The notes: a model not told the origin generated them from the letters alone. Numbered from the stretch's first letter, positions 34,353-43,715 are shown. The stretch: DNA of 64,000 nucleotides from Prevotella sp. (GCA_017462915.1 JAFTQG010000025.1:1-64000), one strand, 5' to 3'. Program-made: numbers and translations.

Positions 34353-35699
34353 TTATTCTATCACATAGTCGGGCAGACCGCTTGTGTTGGCACGTTTCAG
34401 CGTGCCACGGAAAGGAAAGGCTTTCTGATCGGCGACATACTGAAGCACTTGGGTCAACTTCGCGTTGTTGGTGAAGAACTTATACTTCTGGCCGCGTTCC
34501 TCCACCTGTACGACGGTTGCCGGCTTGTTATACTTCGACTTCACGCCAAACTCGGCATCGAGAAAGATTATCTCACGGTCACAGAGCATAGAGGCAGACA
34601 CCTTCGTGCCTTCCATGATACGCTTGCCATCGGCATCCGTCCTATTGAAGGCGGGCACCTGCAAATCCTTGAATGACTTCATACCCATTACCTTGCACCA
34701 GAGATTGAATCCATCGCAGTGCATCACCCAGCCTTTGTAGCTTGTAGCCGTCTTGTAACGCCGTATCGGGTCTTTCAGACGGTGCATCTTCTGCTTGAAC
34801 TTACACTTCATCCGCTTGCGCAGGAATGTCTTTGTGGTGAAGAACTGATAGCCTACATAATCGAGGCGGTGCTTCTCGTCTATGACCTGCATTCCGATAT
34901 TGTCATGCAACGGCTGGCACATGACGTTATCAGCATAGTCACGGACGAAGTTCACTGCCTTCCATATCTCCTTCGGATCGTGGCCAAAGATGACCATATC
35001 GTCGCAGTATATCTCCACCCATACATCGAACCTCGCAACTACGAGACGGCACAGCGGCCCGGTGTAGTAGTTCGCCATCGGCTGAATGGGGAACAGCCCG
35101 ATACCCAGACCTTCGTCACAGGCAGTGACTATCTCCCAAATCAGGTAGCGAATACCTTTGTTGCCGAACTTCTTGGCCAGCTCATTGTAGATTTTCTGCT
35201 GGTCGATGCGGTGGTAGAACTTCACGAAGTCAAGCTTCGCAAAATAGATGCGGCCACGCTTGCGGTTCTTGGAGATATACTTCTTCGTCCGCTTGGCAGC
35301 GAAGTGCATACCCTTGCCCTTGATAGATGCAGAGGAATCGTAGTAGTACGCCCTCACCATCACGGGCATGATGACCTGCATCAGCGCATGGTTCTCGATG
35401 TGGTCCGGATAGTACGGCAGCTTGTGAAGCAGTCTGTCCTTGCCGCATGGGCAGTGACGGACGCACTCATGGCCCGGCGAGGTGTGGTAGGTGCCAGCCT
35501 CCAGTATGTCGTGGAGCGTCTGTAGGTTGCCAGCAGCGTCTTTGTCGAAGATGCGGACTCCCTTGTGTATTTCCTTGCCTCTACGTGCCTCATGGTCAGC
35601 AATACGCAGGTTGCCCATGTCATAGACTTGGGCGATGCGCACCTTGCGGTTCTTACCACGCAGACGTGCCTTGCGTTTGTATGCCAGTTCTTCAGCCAT
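34353..35699 (-). CDS. DGR reverse transcriptase
   Basis: A 448-residue reverse transcriptase that copies the template RNA with adenine-specific errors. The catalytic blocks are visible: SIKGKGMHFAAKRTKKYI near residue 120, FAKLDFVKFYHRID near 155 (motif A), GIGLFPIQPMANYYTG near 205, and IYCDDMVIFG near 234 (YxDD, with cysteine). The position after target gene and template is the standard DGR order. The GxxxSQ signature of most DGR enzymes is changed here to FPIQPMAN, keeping Gln. The N-terminus (100 residues, HxC-rich CVRHCPCGK) and a C-terminal extension of about 140 residues are longer than in BPP-1. No Avd homologue is seen nearby. Confidence 0.9.
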   Translation of the reverse strand: MAEELAYKRKARLRGKNRKVRIAQVYDMGNLRIADHEARRGKEIHKGVRIFDKDAAGNLQTLHDILEAGTYHTSPGHECVRHCPCGKDRLLHKLPYYPDHIENHALMQVIMPVMVRAYYYDSSASIKGKGMHFAAKRTKKYISKNRKRGRIYFAKLDFVKFYHRIDQQKIYNELAKKFGNKGIRYLIWEIVTACDEGLGIGLFPIQPMANYYTGPLCRLVVARFDVWVEIYCDDMVIFGHDPKEIWKAVNFVRDYADNVMCQPLHDNIGMQVIDEKHRLDYVGYQFFTTKTFLRKRMKCKFKQKMHRLKDPIRRYKTATSYKGWVMHCDGFNLWCKVMGMKSFKDLQVPAFNRTDADGKRIMEGTKVSASMLCDREIIFLDAEFGVKSKYNKPATVVQVEERGQKYKFFTNNAKLTQVLQYVADQKAFPFRGTLKRANTSGLPDYVIE

Positions 35700-35934
35700 C
35701 GTACTTACTTTTTTCAGTCAGAGAGAATCACTACTACCTTTTTTGTCTGCCTTCTACACTTCTCGGCTCACGGGCTTTCGGTATATGCGTACAACTGCAT
35801 TGCTTACTTGCGCGAGGGGATTCTATTTCGTACCCTACGCCTTTCATGTTTGCTCTGTCGGGATTTCTCCCTCCATCGAGACAGGCTCAATCGTGTGCCC
35901 TTTCGGACAGCGTAATAACTTATTTTTTTAGTGT
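35700..35934. other. Non-coding spacer between template repeat and reverse transcriptase gene
   Basis: No convincing gene on either strand. In known DGRs this interval is transcribed with the template and is needed for cDNA priming, so it is probably part of the DGR RNA. I see no clear promoter of either phage family in it. Confidence 0.5.
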
Positions 35935-35940
35935 GATGTT

Positions 35941-36050
35941 CAGGCGAGCGCCGATGTTCGTGTTCGAGTTCGAGAAAGCGTTATTCGAGTTCGCGTACGA
36001 GAGACCGCATTGCGCACCGTTATTCGCGTTACCCCCGACGTTCAGCAGCT
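35941..36050 (-). repeat. DGR template repeat (TR)
   Basis: A 110-base template read on the - strand. It is rich in AAC and AAT triplets (Asn codons in the target frame), which allow many substitutions without stop codons. It differs from VR1 and VR2 at 17 positions each, always at sense adenines. Similarity extends six bases further (35935-35940), where the repeats differ again only at adenines. An open frame across it is a by-product of this composition. Confidence 0.96.
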
Positions 36051-36213
36051 CCACGATTTGTTGCCTTTTCGGGCCTCTCGGCCCTGCGCCCTGCGTTCCC
36101 TGCCGAAGTAGCAGAAGGTGGGAAAACCACACCATCGACAGCGCGGGCGGTGTTCTTTGTGTGTTCAGGAAGTCAGACCATTCTCTCTTTCCTTCATCAG
36201 TTCTTTTGTTCAA

Positions 36214-36357
36214 GCAGAGGAAAAGGCCTCACAGAGCGCGAGGCTCTCCCTCTGGAATATTTCTTAAATTGTTTCTTGATTCAATTACTTTTTTTCGTTT
36301 CCCCGCCCGGAGGCGGGGCGTGTTTCGTTCTTGCTTCTCTGTCAGCGCTGGCTTTGC
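36214..36357. other. Gap between DGR target gene and template, with GC hairpin
   Basis: The stretch holds the inverted repeat CCCCGCC-cgga-GGCGGGG (36301-36318, four-base loop), about 100 bases after VR1 in the sense direction. It has an A-run, not a T-run, on the - strand side, so it is not a standard terminator for the target gene. No gene is seen here. Confidence 0.45.
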
Positions 36358-37605
36358 TTACGCTGCAGCCAGTGCAGCCAGTTCCGCGCCGCTCACGATT
36401 GTCGGTTCTCCGTAGAAGGCCAGGCGAGCGCCGACGCGCGCGCTCGAGTGCGAGAAAGCGCCATCCGAGCTCGCGTACGAGAGACCGCATGGCGCACCGC
36501 TATACGCGAGACCCCCGACGCGCAGCAGCTGTCCACCTGTAGCAGCCCAAAAGCCGTCAGTGTAGTATGTGGAAGCACCTGCACCCGTAACGTTCTGTGC
36601 AATCATATCCCACCATTCGCCAAGCTCCATGCTCTTGACATATGCGCCGGAGGCAGATGTAATAGAGCAGATGAACTCACGGCCTGTAGCGGTGTTGCTC
36701 ACCACATTGCCGGGATAGACGATAGCATAGCGCACGTCGTCGCGCATCTCAAAGCGGATGCCGGGACGGAACTCCCACAGCTTACCCCACAGGTCCTCGA
36801 AGCCGAAAAGCTTCACGGGGTACTGGTCGCCGATGGTGGCGTCAGTGTAGTACACCTTACCGCTGCCATCACCCAATGCTTTCAGCAAGCCCATTGGAAC
36901 ATCACGAGCAGCCTCCCAGCTTGAAGTCTGGAAGCCAGTACCGATTGTTTCCTGTGAGTTGAGGTTGCCATAGCGTGCCTGGTACAACGCATTGATAAGG
37001 CAGTGGAAGCCGTAGTTGGCCAAGCCGAACTCCGAGCCGAGGGCCTGCGCCTCCTGCCAGAACTGGCTCATGGTCTTTGAGTGCTGAGGTGCAACGTCAG
37101 GACGTGAGTGTGCCTTGCCGTCTGCGAGGCTGATCTTGTAGGCTCCTACCCAATGGGGAGAGTCGAACACATGACCGCCGTCGATAGGCACCGTACCGCC
37201 GAAGTTCAGCGTCTTGCCCTCACCTTTGAAATGGCAGTCAGGAACGTGCACCATCGTCTCGGTGGCCTGCTCCAGTGCGGCTGTAAATGCTGTGCCGTCG
37301 GCAAAGCGCGTCCAGTCACCGCCGTTGAGCTTTGCGGCATAGACCTTACCATCCTTGATAAGGAAGGCGTAGCCGCCCATCTGTGCCTGGTAGAGCTCAG
37401 CGGCACCACGGTTGATAACTGAGAAGGCGGGGCTGCTGTTCTGCTCCAGCGTGTGTCTCGATGCAAGGGCACCGATGACGGTAGAAGGCACTGCAGAGCC
37501 AGCTACTTCTTCCGGACTGGCCTCGTAGAGTTTGCTTTCGCTGGTCACACAGAGCACTTTTGCGATACCCTCACCAGCGTCGAGTGTTGTTTTTGCTTTA
37601 ATCAT
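36358..37605 (-). CDS. DGR target: tail protein with C-type-lectin-like variable domain
   Basis: A 415-residue protein, likely the tail adhesin that DGR variation retargets. Residues 359-395 come from VR1. The region before it (WVGAYKISL near 150, GTGFQTSSWEAARDVPMG near 240, GREFICSITSASGAYVKSM near 310, YYTDGFWAATGGQLL near 345) has the layout of formylglycine-generating-enzyme/C-type-lectin folds used by DGR targets. The variable part ends at GARLAF, and a 20-residue tail follows. It lies between fibre genes and the template, in the structural operon, so it is virion-linked by position. Confidence 0.86.
   Translation of the reverse strand: MIKAKTTLDAGEGIAKVLCVTSESKLYEASPEEVAGSAVPSTVIGALASRHTLEQNSSPAFSVINRGAAELYQAQMGGYAFLIKDGKVYAAKLNGGDWTRFADGTAFTAALEQATETMVHVPDCHFKGEGKTLNFGGTVPIDGGHVFDSPHWVGAYKISLADGKAHSRPDVAPQHSKTMSQFWQEAQALGSEFGLANYGFHCLINALYQARYGNLNSQETIGTGFQTSSWEAARDVPMGLLKALGDGSGKVYYTDATIGDQYPVKLFGFEDLWGKLWEFRPGIRFEMRDDVRYAIVYPGNVVSNTATGREFICSITSASGAYVKSMELGEWWDMIAQNVTGAGASTYYTDGFWAATGGQLLRVGGLAYSGAPCGLSYASSDGAFSHSSARVGARLAFYGEPTIVSGAELAALAAA
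36421..36530 (-). repeat. DGR variable repeat VR1 (next to template)
   Basis: 110 bases aligning without gaps to the template. The 17 differences are all at template sense adenines (A to C, G or T). It is bounded by GC-rich GGCGCTCGCCTG, the likely mutagenic-homing initiation site. Confidence 0.96.
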
Positions 37606-37629
37606 AATCTTTTTATTGTTAAAGGGTTA

Positions 37630-38847
37630 TTATGTTCTGATGGCCATCGTCTCGCCGTTGCTCATCTGGAACACCTCGCCGTTCTCATCAGCGATGATGT
37701 CATACACGTCACGGATGCCGCAGCGTGGGTCAACGATGTATTTCTTTCCTTGTGTGTTGAACAGGTAGGCTTGCGGTACGTCCACCTGCAGCCCCCATGC
37801 TCCCAATTCTCTCGGGGTATTCTGGTTGCCCTGCTCACGGATGCACCAGCTTGTCAGCAGCCAGTGGCGTTTCTGCGCCTCGGTCATGTCGTCATGCTTT
37901 GGAACATGGACGATAAGGCCGAAGGTCATGCTCACCGTTTCCTTGAACACCCTGTCACCACCATAGCTGAACACCACGGGTGTCACCTTCGGGAATCTCC
38001 AGGCAATGGAAGCCGTGGCCTCGTTAGGCTGGTCAATGGCAGCAGTGTTCTTGCCGTTCTTCGTGCCGATGCGAGCCCTCACCATGAGGTTGCTGATGAA
38101 GTCCACGTCAACATTCAGCACTGAGGCATTCTTACCGCTGCGGTACCAAAGACAGTCGTCGGTTATCTGCTGCCATGTGGAGCCATTGTTGAGTGAATAG
38201 TCCCAGAACCACGCCACGGCACTTGTCTTATCCACGCTGCCCAGCCTTGCCTCTGCCTCAAAGGAGTAGAGCGGGCTGGCCGACAGGGGAAAATGCTTGC
38301 GTGTGCGGTCGCATAGGATGGCTATGCTCCACTGCTCGTCGGCCTGCAGGATGCCGGAGAGAGGCACGGTGTCAGAAAGCACCATCGGGGTATTGGAGCG
38401 CGGATCGGTAAAGCGGGCCTCGCAATAGACAGACACACCGTCAAGGTGGGTGAAGTTCTTCCTCACGTAGAGGTCACGGCCAACGATATAATAGTCGTCG
38501 GTCTGGTCGGTCGAGGTCACCTGTGTGCCGTTGGTCTGCGTGTCAGAAGCCTTTGCCGGAGTGTTATCCTTGATGAACCAGTATATCTGCGGTATGAGCG
38601 AGCTCGTATCAAAGGAATTGTCTGGGTCTGTAATGCCATAGTCAGCATGAAGGCGCAGTGTGCCGTCCGTCTGCTTGCCGGAGACCACCGTGACTTCCTT
38701 CGTATGGTCAGGAATCCACTCCTGCGTCGTCTGCCTGTAGAACTGTGTCGTTGACAGGCCACCCAGCGCAATGATTTTGAACTGCGTGTGAAGCGGCCGG
38801 AATGTCGTTGACACCGCAAACGGCTGTGAGTTGTTCAGCTGTTTCAT
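37630..38847 (-). CDS. Tail/fibre structural protein
   Basis: A 405-residue beta-rich protein with an N-terminus SQPFAVSTTFRPLHTQFKII and modules (ISNLMVRARIGTKNG, VNVDFISNLMV) that resemble the protein at 31327 (VDNLMVRCDFF). The two are probably divergent copies of a tail or baseplate component. It overlaps the next gene by one base. It is the gene before the DGR target in the operon. Confidence 0.62.
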   Translation of the reverse strand: MKQLNNSQPFAVSTTFRPLHTQFKIIALGGLSTTQFYRQTTQEWIPDHTKEVTVVSGKQTDGTLRLHADYGITDPDNSFDTSSLIPQIYWFIKDNTPAKASDTQTNGTQVTSTDQTDDYYIVGRDLYVRKNFTHLDGVSVYCEARFTDPRSNTPMVLSDTVPLSGILQADEQWSIAILCDRTRKHFPLSASPLYSFEAEARLGSVDKTSAVAWFWDYSLNNGSTWQQITDDCLWYRSGKNASVLNVDVDFISNLMVRARIGTKNGKNTAAIDQPNEATASIAWRFPKVTPVVFSYGGDRVFKETVSMTFGLIVHVPKHDDMTEAQKRHWLLTSWCIREQGNQNTPRELGAWGLQVDVPQAYLFNTQGKKYIVDPRCGIRDVYDIIADENGEVFQMSNGETMAIRT

Positions 38848-39221
38848 TATTCACCCTCCGTTTCTTTTGGAATTGCGAGAACGTCATAGTCAAGGACGGC
38901 ATCGAGAACATAGTCAATAATCTTTGCCGGGGCGATAGAACACGGCTTGCCGTTGGTGTCGATGGCCATGAGGCGGGCGACTACGGCACCATTGCTGACC
39001 TCGGTGGATTCCTGCTCGTTGGTAGCGGCTTCGATAGCTGCTGAAGCATCGAAATACTTCGCCCACCAAGCGGTATCGGTGACAGGGTGGCCGAGGTTAT
39101 TGGGCTTCTTGCTCTGATAGACGCAGACACCGCTCTGCACCTGGTCCAACACGTCATAGTTATAATCCTTGTCGTACTCGCCTTTACTGAAGGGTAGTAC
39201 ACGCGCAACATTCTTCTTCAT
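38847..39221 (-). CDS. Small tail-operon structural protein
   Basis: A 124-residue protein. MKKNVARVLPFSKGEYDKDY, then the WWAKYFDASAAIEAATNEQE stretch, followed by a C-terminal part. Proteins with a start like YDVLDQV and a WWAKYFD segment are seen as short fibre-related phage proteins that present a small carbohydrate-binding-like domain. The name is not certain. Confidence 0.55.
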   Translation of the reverse strand: MKKNVARVLPFSKGEYDKDYNYDVLDQVQSGVCVYQSKKPNNLGHPVTDTAWWAKYFDASAAIEAATNEQESTEVSNGAVVARLMAIDTNGKPCSIAPAKIIDYVLDAVLDYDVLAIPKETEGE

Positions 39222-39235
39222 ATTCGTCTGGTTTT

Positions 39236-39700
39236 TTATTCGTTAGTTTCAAAGGTGAGGTAACCGCTCTCGTAGTCAATGCCGAAGTTGCCACTGCTGA
39301 CTCCCTCCTGCTCCAGGTAGCCTGTGTCGAAGTTCGTTGTCAGCACCAATGGCTCTTGCCCTTCTTCAAGGTCGGCCACTCTCTCGTTGAGGGCTGCGAT
39401 GGCTTCAGCGTCAGAGGAACTGCCCGGCGTGGCGATGGCCTCATAGCTGGCCTGCAGAGCCGTGGCGTAGGAAATGATACGGAACTGCTGGGTGGCGGCA
39501 CAGTCAGGCAGGGATATGTTCGTGGCGTTCCTTGCTGCCACTGTGCTGTGCTTCGTCCACGGCAGGGAGCTGCTGATGCGTGTCTCTAAGGCAAGGGGAT
39601 AGGTGCCCGTCTTTGGAAAGACCACCTGCACATTGACATTGCCGGGGAAAGCCTCAGAGACATACACGCCGTCTGCTTTGTTGAAAGTGATATTCGTCAT
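39236..39700 (-). CDS. Small tail-operon structural protein
   Basis: A 154-residue beta-rich protein (MTNITFNKADGVYVSEAFPG) with a short helical linker (AEAIAALNERVADLEEGQ) near residue 105, which may be a trimeric coiled coil before a C-terminal strand region. This is typical of small fibre or baseplate proteins. The family is not named. Confidence 0.58.
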   Translation of the reverse strand: MTNITFNKADGVYVSEAFPGNVNVQVVFPKTGTYPLALETRISSSLPWTKHSTVAARNATNISLPDCAATQQFRIISYATALQASYEAIATPGSSSDAEAIAALNERVADLEEGQEPLVLTTNFDTGYLEQEGVSSGNFGIDYESGYLTFETNE

Positions 39701-39713
39701 ACGCTTGTATTTT

Positions 39714-41969
39714 TTATATGGTTACTATATTCGGTATCTCCAGCCCGTCGTAGTGGGCAGTGATGATGAAGTTCACTATCGGCCCGCTGCCCCATGTCGG
39801 CGGCATATCATCGTTGGTGATGCGGATGATGCGCGTCATGGGTACTGATGGCCAGTGCTGTGCCGGCCACCCTTGGTCTGCCTGTTTGTCAGCAGCGTCA
39901 CGGGTGTCAACAGCCTCGCCGTAGTTGCCTGTGTACCTCTCCCACGTCCAGTCGCTATCCTGCAGGCTGTCCGTGATGTCGTAGTTACCACAGAGCAAGT
40001 GAGGGTCAAGGTATATATCCACGTTGCCGGGGTACTGCTGGGCGTTGTAGATACGCTGGCCGCTCTCGTTGTAGAAGCGTATCTCAAGGTCGTTGATTCC
40101 GTACACCATGCCCCACACGGCAGAAAGAGGATGCGGCTCGTCGCCCGTGCTGGTCGGCACCTTCAAGTACCATTTGCAGCCTCCGTGTGTCACGGTGGGA
40201 TATGAACGAGGGGAGCGTGTGTAGGTCGTGAGTTTGTCCCATGGGCCTTTGAAGTCCTCCGTGATGACTGCTCTCATCAGCACGAAGGAGGCTGAGGTGG
40301 TGTAGGTGTCCTCGTTGCCCTGTGCGTCGATGACTGGCCTGCTGGCAGCAATGACAAACACGGCTCCCGACTCCGGAATGTCGGCGTAGGTGAAGTACAG
40401 CGAGGCGGGGATGCCGTCGGGGTATTCCGCTGCCTTTGCTGCGTTCCATGCTGCATCGGCTTCTGCGTCACCCGTCTGCCTGGTGATGCTCAGCGTGTAG
40501 TCGCTGGTGATTATCGTGCCCTCGATGTCCTTCAGCGTGAAGTCAGCGCGTAGCTGCTCACCGTCGGCAATCGTGCCGTCGGCCCTCGACAGTGTTATCT
40601 CCAGCTTGTCAGAGAATCGGGTGAACTGCTCCAGTATGCCGTAGATGTGCGCGTCCTTGGTGATGAAGCCCTCACCGTTGAACTCCTTGCGGTAGATGAC
40701 ATGCTCGTCCTTATCCAGCTCCATCATTGTGAAGCCAGTCAGGTCACCCCATGCTCCCATGAGGTTGTGGTCTTGCCACTCCCAGGTATTCACGCCTTCA
40801 AAGCGTGCCATGTAGGTTGTTGTGTAAACGAAGAAGTTCTGACGCTCTGGACGGTTGTTGTCAAATGAGCCGGACACTGAGAGCACAGTCCATTGTTCAG
40901 GATAAGGGGACCAACGGATAGTCTGTCCTTGTTCGTTGACATACGGACGCACCATGACAGTCACTAAGCCAGCGTCCATTACGATGTCACCCTCACGGCT
41001 CTTATAACTTGCGTCTTTTGCGAGATAAACGACTTCTTCATCATAGTGTCGCTCCACGACATTTTCCACTTTCGTCACACGGCAATAGATAGACATGAAG
41101 CCAGCTCTCTGAATATTGCCATGTTTGTCGTCGCTGTTTGCAGAGGCGTTTTTAGTACCGTCGATATTGTGCCAAAAACCACGTAGAATGTCACCTATAA
41201 CAAACTCACCAGGCTCTCCGTCGCTGAGGTCAAGGACAAAGGTGCAGAGGTGATTATCTTCGTCTATGCTGATAATCTCCTTCACACGACCTTTTCCTGC
41301 CGAATCCCAACGAGTACCCGAAAGCACCTCTATCTGGTTGTACTTGATAGTAGGCACCATCAAAGACTCAGACAGCTCCAGTGATCGTGCTATGATACTG
41401 CCATCAGGATTCATGCGGATGCCTTGGCGAGAACCAATCCCCACTTGCGCGTCCTTCTGAAACTCGCCCACCGTAGAGACAGATTTCAGAACGGTCTCAC
41501 CATCGACAATAAGCGTATTTTGGACGTTGGTACTCGCAAAGCGGGCGTTTCCTTCCTTGTCAATGCCAAACAAAGCCTTGGCTTTTATCCACAGCCCTTT
41601 GAGAAAGCCAATCTCGCCCTCTGCAATATCATCTTCGACACGGCTCAGAAAGCGTTTCAAGGCAGGGGAGTCACTGGAAATATCTGCAGCTACGTCAGCT
41701 TTTGTAGCATGGTCAGCCTCTTTCGCGTGGTCAGCATGCTTGGCATGGTCAGCCTCGTATGCTTTATCAGCAATATCGGCAAATGTTTTTTCGCCATTGC
41801 CTCCGCTACCGCTTCCGCTCCCCGTGCCTGTAGATGAAGAAGTGCCAGTACCACCAAACTTGCGGTTCTGCAGTTCTATCACAGCTTGCACAAGAAGCTT
41901 CCACCTCTCAGAAGAAGTCTTTCCGAGAGCGTCCAATCCTCCATTGAGCAAACTGCGAATATCTATCAT
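39714..41969 (-). CDS. Large tail protein (fibre or tip) with collar repeats
   Basis: A 751-residue protein. Residues 1-35 are helical, followed by a Gly/Ser/Thr-rich linker (residues 38-60) and a stretch of KADHA-like heptads (YEADHAKHADHAKEADHATK) suited to trimer formation. The middle is beta-rich, with an oligonucleotide-binding-like tail-tip style (GRVKEIISIDEDNHLCTFVL). The C-terminal half has Ig-like modules (ADFTLKDIEGTIITSDYTLS). It follows the connector gene and is probably the tail tip or anti-receptor. Function by position and composition. Confidence 0.62.
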   Translation of the reverse strand: MIDIRSLLNGGLDALGKTSSERWKLLVQAVIELQNRKFGGTGTSSSTGTGSGSGSGGNGEKTFADIADKAYEADHAKHADHAKEADHATKADVAADISSDSPALKRFLSRVEDDIAEGEIGFLKGLWIKAKALFGIDKEGNARFASTNVQNTLIVDGETVLKSVSTVGEFQKDAQVGIGSRQGIRMNPDGSIIARSLELSESLMVPTIKYNQIEVLSGTRWDSAGKGRVKEIISIDEDNHLCTFVLDLSDGEPGEFVIGDILRGFWHNIDGTKNASANSDDKHGNIQRAGFMSIYCRVTKVENVVERHYDEEVVYLAKDASYKSREGDIVMDAGLVTVMVRPYVNEQGQTIRWSPYPEQWTVLSVSGSFDNNRPERQNFFVYTTTYMARFEGVNTWEWQDHNLMGAWGDLTGFTMMELDKDEHVIYRKEFNGEGFITKDAHIYGILEQFTRFSDKLEITLSRADGTIADGEQLRADFTLKDIEGTIITSDYTLSITRQTGDAEADAAWNAAKAAEYPDGIPASLYFTYADIPESGAVFVIAASRPVIDAQGNEDTYTTSASFVLMRAVITEDFKGPWDKLTTYTRSPRSYPTVTHGGCKWYLKVPTSTGDEPHPLSAVWGMVYGINDLEIRFYNESGQRIYNAQQYPGNVDIYLDPHLLCGNYDITDSLQDSDWTWERYTGNYGEAVDTRDAADKQADQGWPAQHWPSVPMTRIIRITNDDMPPTWGSGPIVNFIITAHYDGLEIPNIVTI

Positions 41970-41970
41970 A

Positions 41971-42507
41971 CTAACCTATCCTTCTTATTGTGAATCCACC
42001 GATAGAAGCCTTTGGCTTACCGGCTTTCTTGATAAGTCCTTTCTCCTTGCAGTAGGCCACACATTCCTTCAGGTAGTTATTGGCCACCTCCAGCGTATTG
42101 TTGTATGCGTCTGAACGCTCCTTCGACGAAAGGCGGTCTGAGTAATCGCCGCTTTTCACCACAGAGCCATAGCGGGTGCTTTCAACGTCACCAACCATCA
42201 AGTTCTGAGCATAGACGAAATAGGAAATAGCCACTTTCAGGCCCATGAAGCTGTGAATGGTTTCATCGCCACAATCGTCTGTGGCGACATAGGAGCCGCC
42301 ATCAAGGAGCATAGTCTTGTCTTTGTCCTTCTCCTCGTCAGCTTTGTCTTGCTCATTGAGAAGGGCTATAAACAATTCATCACCGAGAATGGGCTTTATA
42401 TGTAGTTGCTCGGCTTCGGTGATGTATGCTGTCAGTTTATCGTCGGCAACCTTGCCGATAGGTCTCCCGAGCGTTCGTAGCTCGTCTATTGTTAGCAGGT
42501 GTTTCAT
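41971..42507 (-). CDS. Head-tail connector-like protein
   Basis: A 178-residue mostly helical protein directly after the portal gene, four bases overlapping it. The pattern TIDELRTLGRPIGKVADDKL, then ITEAEQLHIKPILGDELFIA, is typical of small adaptor proteins following Bacteroidetes phage portals (DUF6712-like). It probably closes the head or joins it to the tail. Confidence 0.62.
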   Translation of the reverse strand: MKHLLTIDELRTLGRPIGKVADDKLTAYITEAEQLHIKPILGDELFIALLNEQDKADEEKDKDKTMLLDGGSYVATDDCGDETIHSFMGLKVAISYFVYAQNLMVGDVESTRYGSVVKSGDYSDRLSSKERSDAYNNTLEVANNYLKECVAYCKEKGLIKKAGKPKASIGGFTIRRIG

Positions 42508-43673
42508 TTCGTATCTTTGTTGCTTACATATACAAGTGGTTGAACCTCATAGTCATTGGTCTCGTTGGCTATCTCAAACCAATGCTCAAAGACACGGCGC
42601 AGTGCACGGCTGATGGCGCGACGCTCCTTATTGACATAACTGTTATAGTATTCGTAAGTCTCTGCCAATACCTCGCTGCTGAAGCCCAGGCTACCCGTTC
42701 TCATTCTATAGAAAGGCTCCTGACCAAAGGCAGCATAGATACGGCTCGTTACGCTTTCCTCAGTGACCTTGTAGGCTCCATCGTAGTTTGAGGTTTGGAA
42801 TCTCACAAACTTCGGCTCATCCTCATCGCTCTCAATAGTCACGTCCATAATGGCGCAAGCGTTCTCGTCACCTTGGAAGATATTAAGGCTTTCGCTGATG
42901 TCCGCATTGTCAGTATTCTTTATCTCCTTGCCGTTATCGTCAATTCCTAACGTCTGACCTTTCTTGTGCACCAGCATTCCGGCAGTCAGGAAGTTATTAC
43001 GGACGTTGCGATACTTCACGTTGTCAAGTCCTTCGTCTGTAGAAAGGGCGGTAACAACCTTATCGTAGATAGGTACAGGGTAGTCCCACTTGCCATCCAT
43101 CGAGAACCAAAGAATCTGACCGCGATAGCTCTCTATGCCACCACTGGCCATAATCTGAGCCATCACCACCTCCTTTCGCGGATTGAAGGCAAAAATCTTC
43201 TTTGCATTCTGTTTGTTCACCTCGATCTTCTTTCCTTTGCGCGTTTTCCTTCCGCTCCAGTCAGGGTGAACATAGATATGTACGACCTTTCCGTCAGGTG
43301 TCTCTTCTTCCAGCCGACATTGCATAAAAGGTACATGGTGCAGCTCTACTATCTCGCACATCATATTGTAGTTGACGTGAAGCGCAAAGCCATGGAACAA
43401 AGCCATATCTTGTGCTATGAGGTGGTAGATGTCATCGACGGTCTGCCCGGCTCTATTACACTCGTATTCAGAAAAGTCAGTATTATTCAGCCCGTTACCC
43501 TCTATGAATGTCAGGTATCGCTCCAGGCAGGTGCCGCCATTGGTACTGCTACGGATAAGGTCATACATTCGCTGGGGGTAGAGGTTGTCTTTTCCATAGG
43601 TCTGTATGCCGATGTTGCTCTGATAAGTGCTCTCAAAGCGTTTCTGTGAGCGTTTTACATTATTGATATTCAT
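42504..43673 (-). CDS. Portal protein
   Basis: A 389-residue portal protein, the dodecameric gate for DNA in the capsid. Its features are those of Bacteroidetes phage portals: NLYPQRMYDLIRSSTNGGTC at the start, a central wing region, and a helical C-terminus with VTSRIYAAFGQEPFYRMRTG and VNKERRAISRALRRVFEHWF. It lies between connector and the coiled-coil protein, downstream of capsid genes. No terminase is found in the window, so packaging genes must lie beyond the right edge. Confidence 0.8.
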   Translation of the reverse strand: MNINNVKRSQKRFESTYQSNIGIQTYGKDNLYPQRMYDLIRSSTNGGTCLERYLTFIEGNGLNNTDFSEYECNRAGQTVDDIYHLIAQDMALFHGFALHVNYNMMCEIVELHHVPFMQCRLEEETPDGKVVHIYVHPDWSGRKTRKGKKIEVNKQNAKKIFAFNPRKEVVMAQIMASGGIESYRGQILWFSMDGKWDYPVPIYDKVVTALSTDEGLDNVKYRNVRNNFLTAGMLVHKKGQTLGIDDNGKEIKNTDNADISESLNIFQGDENACAIMDVTIESDEDEPKFVRFQTSNYDGAYKVTEESVTSRIYAAFGQEPFYRMRTGSLGFSSEVLAETYEYYNSYVNKERRAISRALRRVFEHWFEIANETNDYEVQPLVYVSNKDTK

Positions 43674-43715
43674 AGAAAATAACGGGCTGAACGATAATAA
43701 CGGAATGAGAAGGGC

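Noticed and set aside
35920-36213. Open frame of 97 codons on the - strand covering the template repeat
   Set aside because: The template is non-coding in DGRs. The frame is open because the template is rich in AAC/AAT, and its upstream part has no protein-like character.
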